From Cephalopachus bancanus (taxonomy: Eukaryota; Chordata; Mammalia; Primates; Tarsiidae): a DNA stretch of 64,000 bases. The position numbers and the translations under genes were made by a program. This document shows positions 11,859 through 25,147 of the stretch, piece by piece. The notes under the pieces were generated by a model that was not told the origin of the DNA, did no database searches, and saw only the letters and a list, made by a program, of their open reading frames with translations. The stretch is from contig JAPVLO010000138.1 in assembly GCA_027257055.1 (NCBI GenBank), forward strand, positions 3,410,001 to 3,474,000, read 5' to 3'. Position 1 is the stretch's first letter. Each line of letters starts with the position of its first letter.

Positions 11859-13283
11859 GGTTAAGTTACCAAGTGGTGAGGTAGAGACACTCCAGTCTCA
11901 GTAGCTTAAGACAATGAGTTAGTGTCTGTTTAGTCAAGAGTTGAAGACTGGCATTGCTCCTTGAGAGGTTATCCTCTTAGTATGCAGTCTTCCACTTTAT
12001 GTCTCTGCCACCTACCATAGACTCCATGGCTCTTGGCAGTCGTATCCTTTACAGTCATCTAGAATAGAAAAAGTTGGTGTCGCTTCCACCAACTTGCCTT
12101 TGGTCACGTACAACATCAAGGGAGGCTGGGGAATGTAGTTGAGCCTTGTGCCTAAAATCCTGAGAAAGTCAGTGTGATCAGCTAGCTGACTTTGCCAAGC
12201 ATATGCTTATATATATCTATTATTTTACTCTGGTGTCTCTATTGAACTACATATTTGTTCTATTCTCAAGGCTCATTTATTTGCAACATATGTTCATAGC
12301 CTATTTACAATTTCAACACTCTACTTGATCTTGGATATTATAGTGTCTCTTAACAATCTCACAGTTAAAGATTAAGGACAGCTTCTTTTTTTTTTTTTTT
12401 TTAGTTTTGTCAGTTTCAAGTTTATGAAGTCTCAAGTCCATTCGGGCTACACAATGACCGCATGTGTCTAAATTAGCTTAATGAGTGGAAATTTGTATTT
12501 CTTCTGGAATGAAACTTTTAAAAATTTTTAGCATATTTTATATACCCCAAACACAAAACTGTAGGCTAGATACCCTTGTATAAGCTGGGAAAGCCACAAA
12601 CATATTTTACTAAACTTTGGTCATATTAAAAACATTAGAAAGAAACATCTTTAGACAACTTACCAATTGTATTGGTAACTCTTATATTGACTCTTCAAAA
12701 AACACTCTTGCTATTCCCTTCATTTTTGGACTTCTGCCAGAAGATAAAGAGCATGAGTTATTCAACTTGGTCTTTGAAGAGATACAACCAGACTGGCAGA
12801 TAATTTAATAATACTGTTTGACCTCTTTGTCATATTGATTTATTTATTTACTTATTGGAGAGGAATGTATACACTGGAATGTTCTATTAAATGGGGTTAT
12901 GGAATAATCCTAGGAAAGAGCATACGTGTTGTGTGCACATTTCTCTGAAGGAGACATTGGGTTAAACCAGATACCAAATAGAAGAGTGATAAAGCAGGAT
13001 GATTCTGTGATTTTATTCTAAAACCATTTACACTGCCTACTTGAAATTCTATGAAAATAATTTGTCTCCCTTAAAACATGGAAATAGCACCAATTGTGAA
13101 CCAAAATAATGCCTCAGATCTCTGAGATTCTTCGGTGACTGTGTCCTGCATTTCTAGTTGACATCTGACTTTCTAGAAAATATGCATATTTTAAAACTTG
13201 CATCTGGATTGGCTGTTTGTATTCTTAATTGTAAATAGTTATTTAAAGTTAATATATACCTCATCCCTAGTTTTGAAAATTTC
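11859..13283. other. mostly unique DNA; possible old repeat at 11895-12170
   Basis: 'gtctcagtagcttaagacaatgagtta' to 'catcaagggaggctggggaatgtag' has the flavour of an old DNA transposon or LTR repeat, but I could not name the family. The rest is AT-rich with a T-run at 12387-12402. The 63-residue plus ORF at 12617-12808 has no recognisable domain. Confidence 0.4.
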
Positions 13284-13592
13284 ATAAATTAATCCCTTGG
13301 CTCAAGCCTGTAATCCCAGCACTTTGGGTGGCTGAGGTGAGGGGATTGGCTGAGCCCATGGGTTCGAGAACAGTCTGGGCAACTTGGTGAGACCTCATTT
13401 CTACAATAAATAAAAAAATTAGTCGGACGTGGTAGTGCGAGCCTGTAGTTCTGGCTACTTGCAAGGCGAGGCAGAAGGATCGATGGAAGTCCAGCAGGTC
13501 AACGCTGGGGTGACCGTGAGCATGCCACTGCATTCCAGCCTGGGCCACAGAGTGAGACTCCCTCTCAAAATAAAATAAAATAAATTCATCCC
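13284..13592 (+). repeat. Alu SINE, slightly 5'-truncated
   Basis: Alu body begins 'ttggctcaagcctgtaatcccagc' (first bases of the left arm missing), has linker 'ctacaataaataaaaaaattag' and ends in a TAAAA tail. It is flanked by ataaattaatccc (13284-13296) and ataaattcatccc (13580-13592), a 13-bp target-site duplication with one mismatch. Confidence 0.93.
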
Positions 13593-14139
13593 AAAATATT
13601 ATAGGAAGTTTTTGAAATGGAATCTTTTTGTTTCATTCAAATATTAATTCATTACAAAATATTCTTTTATGGGGAGTTCAAGGACTGTTATAATACTCAG
13701 AACAAAAACTAACAGCATCAGTAAATATCTATTGAATGATTGTAAAAGATTATTGCCCTAACTTAGCCCCAAGTGGTTTGTGTTAGACATAGTTTTGCTG
13801 ACAAGGGTAAACATATATGATGAGTATTGACATATAGAATAAATAATATATATTTACCATATTCTGGGTAGATTCAACACTGTTTGAGGAATTAATCTAT
13901 GACCAAATAGCACAATATGTGTGTGACATCTACCATGATTTTATAAATTTTCACTTTAAGACTTTCTCTCCAGATGTGGTTTATTACTTTCTGAATATTC
14001 TCCTTCCAATTCAAATAAGTTACTGCTAGGTGAACGGTGAGTATACAGTCAGAATTTTGAACTATTATGATGGTATTTCATGTATATTTGGCCAACCGTA
14101 GTGAAAATTTCAAACCAAATCTGTATGGGATGACATCTC
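13593..14139. other. unique AT-rich DNA, no feature seen
   Basis: AT-rich with no recognisable repeat or ORF. Confidence 0.4.
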
Positions 14140-14290
14140 TTTAATTACTTTTATGCTTCTCTATTTATGTTTCTTATCATAGATACTTATTGTACAAAGT
14201 AAACCACAACTTACCTTTTTATTCTGTACTTCCTCCAAGAAAGGACTATCTTTTGCGTGTATTTTCCCCTGTAGCTTACTCACTTTATTA
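14140..14290 (+). repeat. possible L2 fragment
   Basis: 'tacttattgtacaaagtaaacc', 'ttttattctgtacttcctccaagaaaggactatcttttgcg' and 'ttcccctgtagcttactca' parallel the L2 3' region ('...ctccttgagggcaggactgtgtctt...tgtatccccagc'). Weak match. Confidence 0.4.
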
Positions 14291-15668
14291 ACTCTCTAAG
14301 TCATGAACTAATTAGTCTTCTCTCCAAACGAAGTTTGAAAGCACCAGCTTGTCTAATATGTGACTGTTACTGTATGTTTTTCCACTATCACTTTGACTCA
14401 CAACAGATACTATAAGCTTCTCTAGGCTTTTTGTTTTCCAGCTTATCAGTAAGCATAACTGTATACTATTTAAAATCAACAGATAAAAATATTTGTGTTT
14501 CATATATCTTGTGTTATTTCACAGTGTTCTAGTGAAATAATACCTTTTCCTCTTTTTACCTTTTCACAGAGGAAGATCTCGAAAGACAGAGATATCAGTG
14601 TCAGGTCCAGGTAGAGCACGGATGACAGGGACAGGAATTCAACATTCCCAGTTCCTAAGCCGGGGTCTATATTAGTTAGATCCTGTGGCTTCTACATGAT
14701 GTTACAGCTTACCTTTTCTCACTCATTATTCTTAAATTATTGAAAATTGTTATGGATTTCAACTCTCAAAAAATCCATTAAATTTTTATAAGTTTCTGAA
14801 CAGAAGAATCTTGAATGAAAGGGTAAATGACAACAATAATCTGGACTTTGACAAGTAGAACAGTCTGAGGAAAAGAAGTTAGTTCCATTTTTAAAGTAAG
14901 ATGATCAGAAGAGAAGAATTAGAGACAGATTTTTAAACTGTGAAAAATACTGACAGGAATGACCCTATATTTGTGCAATATTGTCTAGAATAGCACTATT
15001 GGACATTTTGCAGCAAAAGCTTTAAGTGCTCCTCAAAGCTTATGTTATTGAGGAATACTCAAATTTCAGTGGCAAGCTTTTTTCCCCCTAACTTGTTTTT
15101 AACTTGTTAAAAAACCAGCCCCAGGCAATAGGTGTATTTTTGGAAACTTAAAGATTCATTCTAACTTTATTTGTGGATTTCAAGTCCTGACTAACACATA
15201 TTTGAAACTTTCATATTGCTTTACACTTTGTTGAGTGAGCGCCAATTGATATTAAAACAGAAATGAAGACTATTTTCCACTTGATCCTATAAAACATCAA
15301 GTTTAGAGACGTTATATGAAATGTAATATAAGACTGCAGTAGTTTAAAATACCTGTTGATACAAGATAGTGGATAATTGTGCTCATTAAAAATACATTTA
15401 GGGTGCCGTTTGACAAAATTTATTTATAGGGAAATGAGCTTTTTATATTCAATGCCAATTTGAAACTCTAAACATGACAGAGGATGAAGTAAAGATGTTA
15501 GCTATGAAATGGATTTAAAAAATCACCATCTTGTGATGATCTGATTATATCATCATGATGTTATGCACGAAACTGAAAAGCAAAGATCTCTTATTAAGGT
15601 CAATATAGATATCTTTGCATTTTGATTGTTATACTAGTTCTTTTGAAAGAAATATGATGTGTATATGC

Positions 15669-15671
<3 letters not shown>
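14291..15671. other. unique DNA, no feature seen
   Basis: About 1.4 kb of AT-rich DNA. No exon-like or repeat-like signature that I can name. Confidence 0.4.

Positions 15672-15720
<49 letters not shown>
15672..15720. repeat. (GT)n microsatellite
   Basis: A pure TG run of about 49 bp, following 'atatgcatatg'. Likely polymorphic in length. Confidence 0.98.
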
Positions 15721-15723
<3 letters not shown>

Positions 15724-18567
15724 CCGTAGTGATCACAAAGGCTTCATTGATATAAATCATTTGTCTCAATACTTTTGCTTCATGAAAAAAAAGTAACCAG
15801 AAAAAAATTCTATTAGTTTAAAAACAGGTAAGGATATCAAACTCGTGTCTTTGATAGCCACTTTAGAAGCACACATTTTAGCCTTTCTGGGTTCTGAGTG
15901 CAATGATTTGCATTATAATTATCTGACAATTCTGACTTCAAAATCCTTTTGGAGATAACCGTATCTAGTTAATTTAGCCTTTCATAAGTGTTACTTTCAT
16001 TAACTTCTACTTGTTTTACTCTCTGGCTGCCAAACCTAGAAACAGAAGTCTTTAAAGTTCTGACACTTAAAGCTTCTGAAGGCAAAGTTGTTTTATGAGC
16101 CAGAAAAAAAAAATAAACTTAGCAAAAAGTGAAACTCTTTGTCACTTTGAAGATTGATGCCGTCTAGTTCTCAGAATGAAGTGGATAGCAGGTAGTAGCT
16201 AAAGTTTTGAGCACATTTATAAAATTGCGCTTATTTCTAGCACCTAGACATATGTGCTAGAAATTTTGTGAAGTTGTACCCACTTGCATCACTATTTGTT
16301 TGAAATGTTTTGACTTCCTGAGAGTCAGTTACATGCACATTCAAATATATGAACAAGAATAATTAAAAAGTCATCTATAAATAGCAATGACTCCGTCACT
16401 TCTCTCCATCTGTAAGGTAGCTGATAACAGTTGCCACGGCTGCATATATGGTAAGACACCAGCACTTTAAGACTATGTCTCAAGGGATAGGATTCCATAT
16501 TTCCATCTTCTGGTTGAATTGTTTCAAGACCTTGCTTGCACCATTCAACTTGCTTATTTGAAAAACAAGACAACTTAGATATTTAGTGGCTATTTCACTC
16601 CAAGATGTTATGTGGTGGATGTTTGAATGATCTGTTCATAGGTCAAATACTGTTGGAGTAATTCATATAAATTCATATACATCACTAGGGTTCATATTCA
16701 CAATGGAGTCACAGTCTAATTACATGAAATAATGATTTAGTAACTTAAAAAATATCCTGCTTTTTCTACGGAGAGCAGTTTTCTCTGGAGAGAAAATTCT
16801 AGCATTTCAGAATTTTAAAAGTCTTTCTTAAGATCCGTATTAGGAAACATGAGACAAGGGCAAGCTAGTGGGGTTGGCAGAATACTGCAAACTTACCATT
16901 AACACACAGCGTAAAGGAGAGTTTAATCACTTTCATGTGCGTTTCGAAAATATAAATAAAGGTATATGTGCATATATAGACACACATACACTCGCTAACT
17001 ATAAATTTATCAAGGAAGTATTTGCCTCATTTAATAACAGCATAAAGAGAACTCATTTCAATTTGAATTAGTAATATAAAAGTGGCGTGCATGTATATTG
17101 AGTAGTAAGTGCTGAAGAAAGGGTAAGTGACAAATAGTTGGCTTTTTGGTGATCTTTAATGTTTATATTACATAATTCAATGCTACTTGTGGCAGAGTAT
17201 AAGATTCAGGAGGAGAGACAGGACAATTTACCAAGTTTTTAAAATATCGAATATTTTTCAAAGTCAAGTAATTTCCCTATCCTTTTATTATTACAATTTT
17301 TAAAGCTTAGATTGTATTGTCAGCTCCAAATAAATTAGCTTTTAAAATAAAACAAAATTTTATGACATTTGAATGAGTTTTCTTGTTGCTAAAGCAATAA
17401 GCTTCCCTGACACAAATCTGCGTGTAACATATGGTCTCAGCCTTAGGCCAGGGTGTTCCATTTGAATTATTCCAGGTTTTTCCTTACAGTGCTGTGCTTC
17501 AAACATGAATCCAATTACCAACTGCAGTCAGGCAATTGAAAGGCTGCAGAAGAAATACCCTAATAGATGAGGAGGGGGGAAAAGGACTATGATTTGTGTG
17601 GTCATCAGCAAGAGAAGGTCAATTGTAATAGAATAGACTGGCTTCCAGGACAGAGCTAATGTAGGATGCCTTCCTCTCCATGGAGGGATGCTATCAATAG
17701 ATGTGTTGTTTTCATTACCAAGAACGTCACTTACTGACAAGATGAATAAAGAAAGTGTGAGAAGGCCTGTTGATGGATCAGGTGATTAAAACCTAGGCTG
17801 TGGTGGGCAATTAGCAAACTGATGACCCGCTTGAGGAGTGGGAAGGAGAGGTTAAAAGAAAGATGCTATTCAAATGTCTACCTGGAAAGATTAGTTTTAT
17901 GTTCTTTGAGATTTATGGTCAAATTCTAGGATTCATATTAGGAAAGCTGAATAAATATGCAACTCTCCAAGATATAACACTTCTTTGTATGCCCTAAATT
18001 ATTGAATTTCTTCTCTATGAAATAGAAATAAAACGACTGCCAGCTGATCATACCACTCATATTATTTTTTTTTAGCTATCTAGTTACTTAGATTGTTGTG
18101 TAAAGAGAGACTCTTACAAGTTTCAACAACAAAAGAATATATTTCGTTTATGAGATCTCTATTTTCCCGTAGAGTCCTGTGTTAAGTCAGTCACATAGCC
18201 AGATGATTCTTCTAAGGAATTGTAATAAAAGCGAAACAAATGGCACCGTCAATCTAATATCCAAAATATTTTTACCAGATTTTTTTTTTTTTTTTACAAA
18301 AATAAATCCTAGGCATTTGGAATGACTTATTCAAAGCTAATCTTACTCAAATAATTGCCTCTACTTTTTGGTGTGAATTTGCGAGACTACAGTACAGCAC
18401 TTTCTACTTTAACCTTGTTTAAAGATTCTACTTTCTCTACTGCTCAATAAATAAACACATAAAGGTGCATTTTTGTGGCAGGTTGTCAGGATAACCACAG
18501 ATCGCCATCAACTACCGCATATAGATTGCTATAGAAAGTCATAGAGAAAGAGCACTGAATAAAGAAA
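15721..18567. other. unique DNA; repeat-poor stretch at 17395-17850
   Basis: About 2.8 kb with no repeat I can name. The part at 17395-17850 is less AT-rich and contains homeodomain-type cores (ccaattacc near 17513, gcaattgaaag near 17532), so it could hold a conserved noncoding element. ORFs at 16325-16573 (minus) and 17528-17740 (minus) show no domain. Confidence 0.4.
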
Positions 18568-18958
18568 ATATGGTACGTGTACACGATGGAATACCATGTA
18601 GCCACAAGGAAGAACAAAATCATGTCCTTTGCAGTAACATGAACACAGTCAGAGACAATCATTCTAAATGCACCATCACAGAAACAATAACAAACTGAAT
18701 ACCAGATGTTAATAGATAGGCCCTAAACATTGGACACACGATTACAAAGGCAGGAGAAACTGACACTGGGCATTGCTAGTGGGGGAAGGGAGGAACGGGC
18801 ATTATGGGTACACAACCACCCACTGGGTGCTAGGTCCATTAGCAGAGGGAGAGAGGGCTTGCTAGAAGCTCAAACCTCACCCGCATGCGATTTACTTATG
18901 TAGCAAAGCCTCACAAATACCCCACAACTCTAAAATAATATAAAAAGAAAAAAATAAA
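18568..18958 (+). repeat. L1 LINE, 3' end (ORF2 tail plus 3' UTR)
   Basis: 'atggtacgtgtacacgatggaataccatgtagccacaaggaa', 'aaatcatgtcctttgcagtaacatg', 'ccagatgtt', then a G-rich 3' UTR ('agtgggggaagggagg') and 'acaaataccccacaactctaaaat' match, in order, the end of L1 ORF2 and its 3' UTR. 5'-truncated copy with several point changes. Confidence 0.85.
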
Positions 18959-19741
18959 GTTCAGAAAAAGAATTAGGAATACAAAAGGAAAAAAAAAAAC
19001 TTAAGTCTTACAATTTAACTAAATAATTCTGCAGTTAAAAAGCTTACTTTATTAAAAATAAACCAAGGAAAAAATGCCTCACTGCTTGTTGTACAGCATA
19101 CGTTTGTGGTTTTTTAACTTCATGGGCTATTCAAAGTCTAAAGGTATAAAGTACTTTCAAAACAATAATAATTTCATGGAAGGCTTTCTCTGCCCCGTTG
19201 TGAAAAACCATTTACCCCTATTGATCTGCTAAAATTCAGTCATATAGTCAATTAATTTCTGAGAAAGTCAAAGGAATTTGAGACGCAGTCGGTATTGAAG
19301 ACCTTTCCTTGGGAAGACTGATTGCTATGAAACAGAATATTCCAGTGTAAGCTCTTCAAAATTTCAGGTAAATAGCAAAAGTCATTCAACTAAGAAAAAA
19401 AAAAACTGTTCCTAGCACCATCGGTGGCTTTTTGGCACGTCCTTAATGAAGGGTGCCTTTGGTGGTAGCCCTCACAATGTGAAACAGCCATCTGCTTACT
19501 GTATTTGATAGCTGTTTCTTCTGTAAGAGCTCGCTGCTTCCAGCACTTACAGGCGATTAGCTGTTGCACACGGATCTTGATGCTGCACTTTCACTGGGCA
19601 ATTAGAAGAAAAGAGAGTCTGTGAGGGCTTCAAGAGGAAAGATATGCTTGTTAGCAGCTACCTTTGCCTCAGGCTTGAAAGCACTGCAAACAAAATAAAT
19701 ATGTCCCTAGGAGGGGAAAAAGATTTTTTTTCCAGGATTTT

Positions 19742-19744
<3 letters not shown>
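18959..19744. other. unique DNA, repeat-poor
   Basis: No repeat recognised. At 19190-19600 base composition is balanced and a few CpGs are kept ('gacgcagtcgg', 'cacacggatc'). A conserved noncoding element is possible but cannot be shown from this sequence alone. Confidence 0.4.

Positions 19745-19811
<67 letters not shown>
19745..19811. repeat. (GA)n microsatellite
   Basis: An uninterrupted AG run of about 66 bp. The overlapping long ORFs on both strands (Arg-Glu and Ser-Leu runs) come from this repeat. Confidence 0.98.
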
Positions 19812-19814
<3 letters not shown>

Positions 19815-20897
19815 TCATTTACCAGCAGAATCTTTTCTGCTGTCTTCATACAAGTTAAAGAAATCAGGTTCCACATTTTTCTGGGGGCAGGACATTTCTT
19901 GGTTAGAAAGAGAAAGTTTTTAATTGCTTTTGTCAATGCTTCCCTCAGCAATTTATTTTCCCTGCAGTTCACAACTGCCTTTTATTGGTTATTTGGTGAG
20001 TATAGAGCCCCTGGCTCCAGTGAAGATTTTAATTTTTAAATATTGGGCTGCTGACGATGCTTCTTCTGTTGCTGGGAAAGGACACTGTATGGAGTTCTTT
20101 GACTTCCTCAAGCAATTTTATTTCCTCTTATAAATATAAGAATATGTTCCAATTAGACATTTCAAATAGATTATTCAGTAGAATTTTATGTCCAAAGGGT
20201 TTTTTTTCCTTAGCAAATGAGTTAAAGGGACAAGGCTTATGTACCTTTCCGACCTATTTTTTCCTTAAAATCACGCAAAAGTTTTGTCAACTGTGGTAGA
20301 GTTAACAAAAAAGGTTTGTTGTACAACAAAGGTTCATATATTTTCAATGAAATCCTGTTTTGCATATTATTTTTTACATCAAGAGTTTTACATAGGTATA
20401 CTCACTCAGCTAATCCTCCCTGCATATCAATCTCAATTCAAGTAAAAGTTGAACTATATGCATGATATTTTTATAAGTACCTGTTAGTCTACTGTTTCCC
20501 AAGAGACAATGCATTAATTAAACAGATCAATTGCTATAGAAGCAATAAGAGATTAACAAATAAAAGATGTATCTAAAAGAGTTTTCAGATTTCTTTTGTG
20601 CCATGAACACACAATCAATAATTCTGTTTCATTTTTTTCCCCCTAAGTGATCAAACCTGAAATGGCATGTGGAATTTAGCAGACATTTTAACTGAAGCAC
20701 AAACACCAAGACAGCACAACACCCAGCATGGGAACTCCACCAAGGATAGCCTGCTGTGTGACTGAACCCTGACATCAATAATAGCCCATCCACTTGTGAC
20801 AGCAAAAGAAACCAGAGTTTGTAGGGGAACTCTCAGTGAGTTTAGTGACTCATTAATAATGCCATGCATTTGATGTCAATTGCATCAACTTTGCGAG
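19812..20897. other. unique DNA, no feature seen
   Basis: About 1.1 kb with no named repeat. ORFs 19924-20299 (plus) and 20651-20869 (minus) lack recognisable domains or splice context. Confidence 0.4.
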
Positions 20898-21486
20898 ATG
20901 AACCCTCCCCCAAAATGAAATTTACTTATAACATTGTGTATTTATTCTTACAAGTGTAAACTTCAGTCACCTTCAAAGGACTCTCCGTTGGATGCAATAC
21001 ACCTGTCAAAATGCTTTTCCCGCTGCTCAAAATGGTTTTTGAGCTCATCAGTTTTGATGCCTTTTAGTACTTCTGTTGTTTTTTGTTTCACTTCTTCCAC
21101 ATCAGCAAAACATTTCCCTGTAAGGTCTTTCTTCATGTGGGGAAACCAAAAAAAAAAAAAAAAAGTCACTCAGGGTGAGATCAGGTGAATAGGAAGGATG
21201 GGAAACGGGGGATATGCCATTTTTGGCCAAAACTGCTGAACACTCAGCTCTGTGTGGACAAGTGAGCTCGTAAATCACCCATCACGAAATGGACAAAAAT
21301 GATGAAAGAATCCCCACCCCCCAAAAAACTCCACTGAAGCTGAATGCAGCCTCTCAAAATGTTAGCTGATACACTGATGCCCATGGCTTCCTAGAACACT
21401 TATATCTAGTGGGGGAAGCCTGTACTATAAGGGGCTCACCCCTCAAAAGATAATTTCAGTTTTTTTGGGGGGGTGCCCCTTCATAT
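20898..21486 (-). mobile_element. Short mariner-derived element, copy A (transposase remnant)
   Basis: Tc1/mariner remnant on the minus strand. The decayed minus-strand frame reads KKDLTGKCFADVEEVKQKT, then EQREKHFDRCIASNGES, followed by FEGD. This is the C-terminal end of a mariner-type (D,D34D) transposase. Upstream lies a degraded PYSPDL-type segment around the third catalytic Asp. Ends are C-rich inverted repeats: 'aaccctcccccaaaa' on the left and 'ttttttggggggg' then 'tgccccttcata' on the right. At about 590 bp it is roughly half the length of a full mariner and lacks the N-terminal DNA-binding domain and first Asp residues. A 17-nt A-run sits in the coding part. It cannot encode an active transposase. 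Confidence 0.8.
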
Positions 21487-24328
21487 ACAAGAATCTTCTA
21501 GTGTTACCCACTAAAAATGAAGTTTTCATAAGTGATAGTGTAGAGTTGAGAAATCTAAAAACAAAGACCAATTGGGAAGAAAATGGCTTACATATGGGAG
21601 TAATATGTGTACAAAAGTATCTTGGCATAAATCGTGTAATAAATTATATTTTAAACTTTTTCCAGACACTAGGATGATAGTTTTCCCCTTAATTGTATAT
21701 GTACACAATTCAATTTATCCTCCAAAAAATTAAAATTTAGGCTCCTTTACCTAATCTCAGACTTTGGTATATCTTATATTACTTAAAGCCAAGTGGCTTA
21801 ATAATCATCATCAACTGAAATTAACCAAAGTCTAGGAGTAAGTCCCAATTAATTGGGTAATAACCAAAGAGATTTTTCTCATCTATTGTCTTGGAAGTAG
21901 AGCTTGTGAGGGGGGATAACAAAGCAGCTAAGTCTTATAACGAAGACTCTTCGAGAAAGACACACTAAACCTTGAGTATTGATTACACATCATAGGAAAA
22001 GGGCTAACTGGATTAAAATTCTGAAAGTGAGGGCTTACATTTGAAAAAGGAAGTTGCCATTATGATGTTTATTCAGGGAAGTAAGAAGTCAGAGGCCAAA
22101 CTTTCCAGGATATGAGTGCAGGTCTTCAAATAACAGCATTTGATTAAGGGGGTAAAAACAGTTCTAAAGGGCAGCACATAATATCAGGTGTGTCAACACT
22201 TCTTCAGAAAACTTCTCAATCAAGAAAGGAAAAAAAAAAAAGCGAATGTGAAATGAGTTAGCTTTCTAGGTTACTGACCATAATGCAGATGCTGAAGCAA
22301 TTTACACGTGCTCAATCCAACTCCATGTATAAGTCATAAGCTCAAGTGTTCTCTAAATACCCCATATTTCTGGCAAGGCTGGGAAACAAGAAAGTATAAA
22401 CCTTGAATCTGATGGCTAGATTTTGAGTCTACCTATCAGGACACAAAGAAGAATGGAAAGTAAAAGCCGACCTTAGATAACCCCAAAAGAAAATTCTAGA
22501 AAGTAATACAATGGCAAGTTATAGAAGTCACTTTAGAAAATATACCTTGCTAATAAAAAATTTTTTTGAAGGTTGAAACTTCCAAATACTTAGCTTCCTT
22601 TCAAGTCCTTTCATGATGTTCCCTCCCTCCCTTCCTTTCTTTTCCACAGAGTAGACTGTTCTCTTCTAAGGTCATGATTAAAAATTGGACACGTGATTTT
22701 ATATATTCTATAGTCGTATGCAAATAGTAAATAACCAAGTAGAAAGCAGCTTTCAACTTTTGACTCTCTGAACAGGAGGGGCCCATTTCCACTTTTGATT
22801 TGGACATGGTCAATCCTTTTCTCCATCAGGGTCGTCAGTGCTGCTCAGTGAGTGTGGAGTTATTTATTCAGTTGCTGCATATTAGTTCCTCAGTAGTTAA
22901 ACGATCTGAACAAATATAAAGTCTTACACTACATTATATTACCCTTTATTAGTGGGAAATTGAAGTCTAGAGATCAGTATTAAGCCGGTCTCTAAAATCC
23001 GCTTGTTCTCTGATGGGGACCCCAAACTGACCTCTGATCAAGTCGTATTACAAGGACTTTATCCTTGTTACTAATTAAATAAATAGCTGTATTTGCATTA
23101 TTTTTTCTTTATAGTCAGGTTATGACATCAGCCCTCTCAAAGAACTAAAGACAAACAGAATCAAGTTCCCATTTAAGCAGGAAGAATATATTTTGCATAT
23201 TAAGGTCTTGACATTTGGCATCTAGTGTGCAGTAGCTTATTGCGATTAATATGCCAGCATATCACATGTCAAAGGGCCTTTCGTTGAAGGTTGAGGAGGG
23301 CAAAATGAAAGATTTATTAAAGCTCAAACTTTTCAGATGTTGTTGGTTACCTGCTCTTCCTAAGGCAATTTACCTAAGAGCCCCGGGGAGCAAGAACAGT
23401 GCCTTAAAACCACATTTTTTTTCAGTTCTAGAGTGGAGTTGTAAATATCCACTGGCAAGCATATCGAAGAATTTGATACATTCCACAACCAGAGACAACA
23501 TTTGGGGAAACATTTTTTGTTCATCAGGTAAAATACATTGCAACTTCTGCCCTATCCTTTTTGTACATATGCTATTAAGTGTTGTTATATGCAAATATAT
23601 TCACCCACTGAATGCCAAAGGATGATTACCATAATGATTCTGAAAATATTCTCATTTCGGGAAGAAAATCCTATTTCTCAAGGGCACATCGTTTTGCCCC
23701 TTCATATGTATGTTTTTGAATTTCCAATATAAATACATTCATCTCTTTCCCTCTTGATATTATTAATGACACTTTTGCAAAGCTAAGCTATATTTGCTAC
23801 TTCATAAAAAGTCCTAATAATTTTCTTTGTTACATCACAGCTGCAGAGTAACCATAGCAACCAACTTAAGTAACAGAAATAGTTATTACTAAATGCCTTC
23901 AATGTCTAGAATGTGCAAGTGGTAGAAATGCCATTAAAGTACATTAAAGAAAAGAGGTTCTCTCAGCTTTACAAATATCCTCATTTTCTGCCAGTGACCT
24001 TGCAATCATTTCACTGGAATACATCTTCATTGAAATTAAAATTAAACTTGTCTAATATATCTCTATACTGAAGCCTTCAGAAATCATAAATATAATTTGA
24101 GTTAGACTCAAAGACATGACCAAAAATGGTCTAGTTTACTTAGTCGTAAAAACTTGGGTGATTTAGTAACAAAAGTTTTGCTAACCTTCTAAGGAAGAGC
24201 TCCTGCACGCAAGAATATCAAATACCAGGATTTTCCTGAACGAGAATCTGTCAGATTCACTTTCTTTTATCTTGTATAGTTACAGGCCATGGTCTACTTT
24301 TTCTTTTTAAAAAATAAAGATATTTTAG
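21487..24328. other. unique DNA, no gene seen
   Basis: About 2.8 kb. 23150-23640 is repeat-poor with balanced composition; the 124-residue plus ORF 23251-23625 lies here but has no domain I recognise and no clear coding bias. A short A-run is at about 22228-22240. No named repeats. Confidence 0.4.
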
Positions 24329-24625
24329 ACTGGCTCGGTGGCTCACACCTGTCATCCCAGCACTTTGAGAGACTGAGGCGAGAGACTTGCCTGAGCCCAG
24401 GAGTTAGAGACTAGCCTGGGCAACATGGTGAGACCTTGTCTCTACAATAAACAAAAAAATTAGCTGAGTGTCGTGGCACATGCCTATAGTTCCAGCTACT
24501 CGGAAGACTGAAGCGGAAGAATCGCCTGAGCTCAGCAGGTTGAGGCTGCAGTGGCTGTGAGCATGCCTCTATACTCTTGCCTGGGCGACAGAGTGAGACT
24601 CCAACTGAATAAAATAAAATAAAGA
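24309..24625 (+). repeat. Alu SINE, dimeric
   Basis: Begins 'gactggctcggtggctcacacctgtcatccc', linker 'ctacaataaacaaaaaaattagctg', right arm with 'cagcaggttgaggctgcagtgg'. Flanked by aaaataaaga at 24311-24320 and 24616-24625 (A-rich target-site duplication). ACTTGG block reads 'caacatggtgag', the ancestral Alu form, so it is an older copy than the tarsier-specific ones. Confidence 0.93.
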
Positions 24626-24627
24626 AA

Positions 24628-25080
24628 TGTAAGAATAGTTTTAGATTTATGGAAAAGTCACAAAAATAAAAGTTTTCCAAAACCCTCACCCAGTTTCAAG
24701 TTTTCTTAAAGTTTTCACCTTATATTACAGCAGCATCTTTGTCAAAACTGAGAAAACATCTTTGGTATTCTGAATCACTATTGACTGAACTCTGGATTTT
24801 ATCCAGATTTCACCAGTTATTTCACCAATGACCTTTTATCAGTAAAATAAATATTTTCCAGAAGTTTCCATGAGACTTCTTTCGACTTTCTGGGCAGAAT
24901 GGTGTTCATTGAACCAAAGCCATTACTGATAAAGAGTGATGGAATTGACCCAAGTAGTTAATAGACAAATCATTATTTATTTTGTGGCTTTCCGATGGGG
25001 GTCACCTTCCTTAGACCATTTATGCCTAACTCCCATATGAATGAAACCAGGATTATGTGAGCAAGAATCAAATGGTGGAT
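24628..25080. repeat. L1-like 3' region fragment
   Basis: 'aatagttttagatttatggaaaag', 'ccaaaaccctcacccagttt', 'ttttatccagatttcaccagtt' parallel a well-known old L1 segment ('acagttttagatttacagaaaaattg ... cacccagttt ... tattcagatttcc'). Orientation is uncertain and the right end is estimated. Confidence 0.5.
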
Positions 25081-25147
25081 GGTTGCCGGGCATCGTGTCA
25101 TAACGTTATATCACAAAGCTTGTATTTACACGATGTACATGTCAAAT

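Noticed and set aside
19644..19972. 131- and 104-residue ORFs on both strands
   Set aside because: Built around the GA dinucleotide run; Arg-Glu and Ser-Leu repeats have no biological support.
20963..21169. Transposase ORF as a live gene (EEVKQKTTEVLKGIKT)
   Set aside because: Only the C-terminal third is present, the frame is short and the copy is truncated; it is a remnant of a mobile element.
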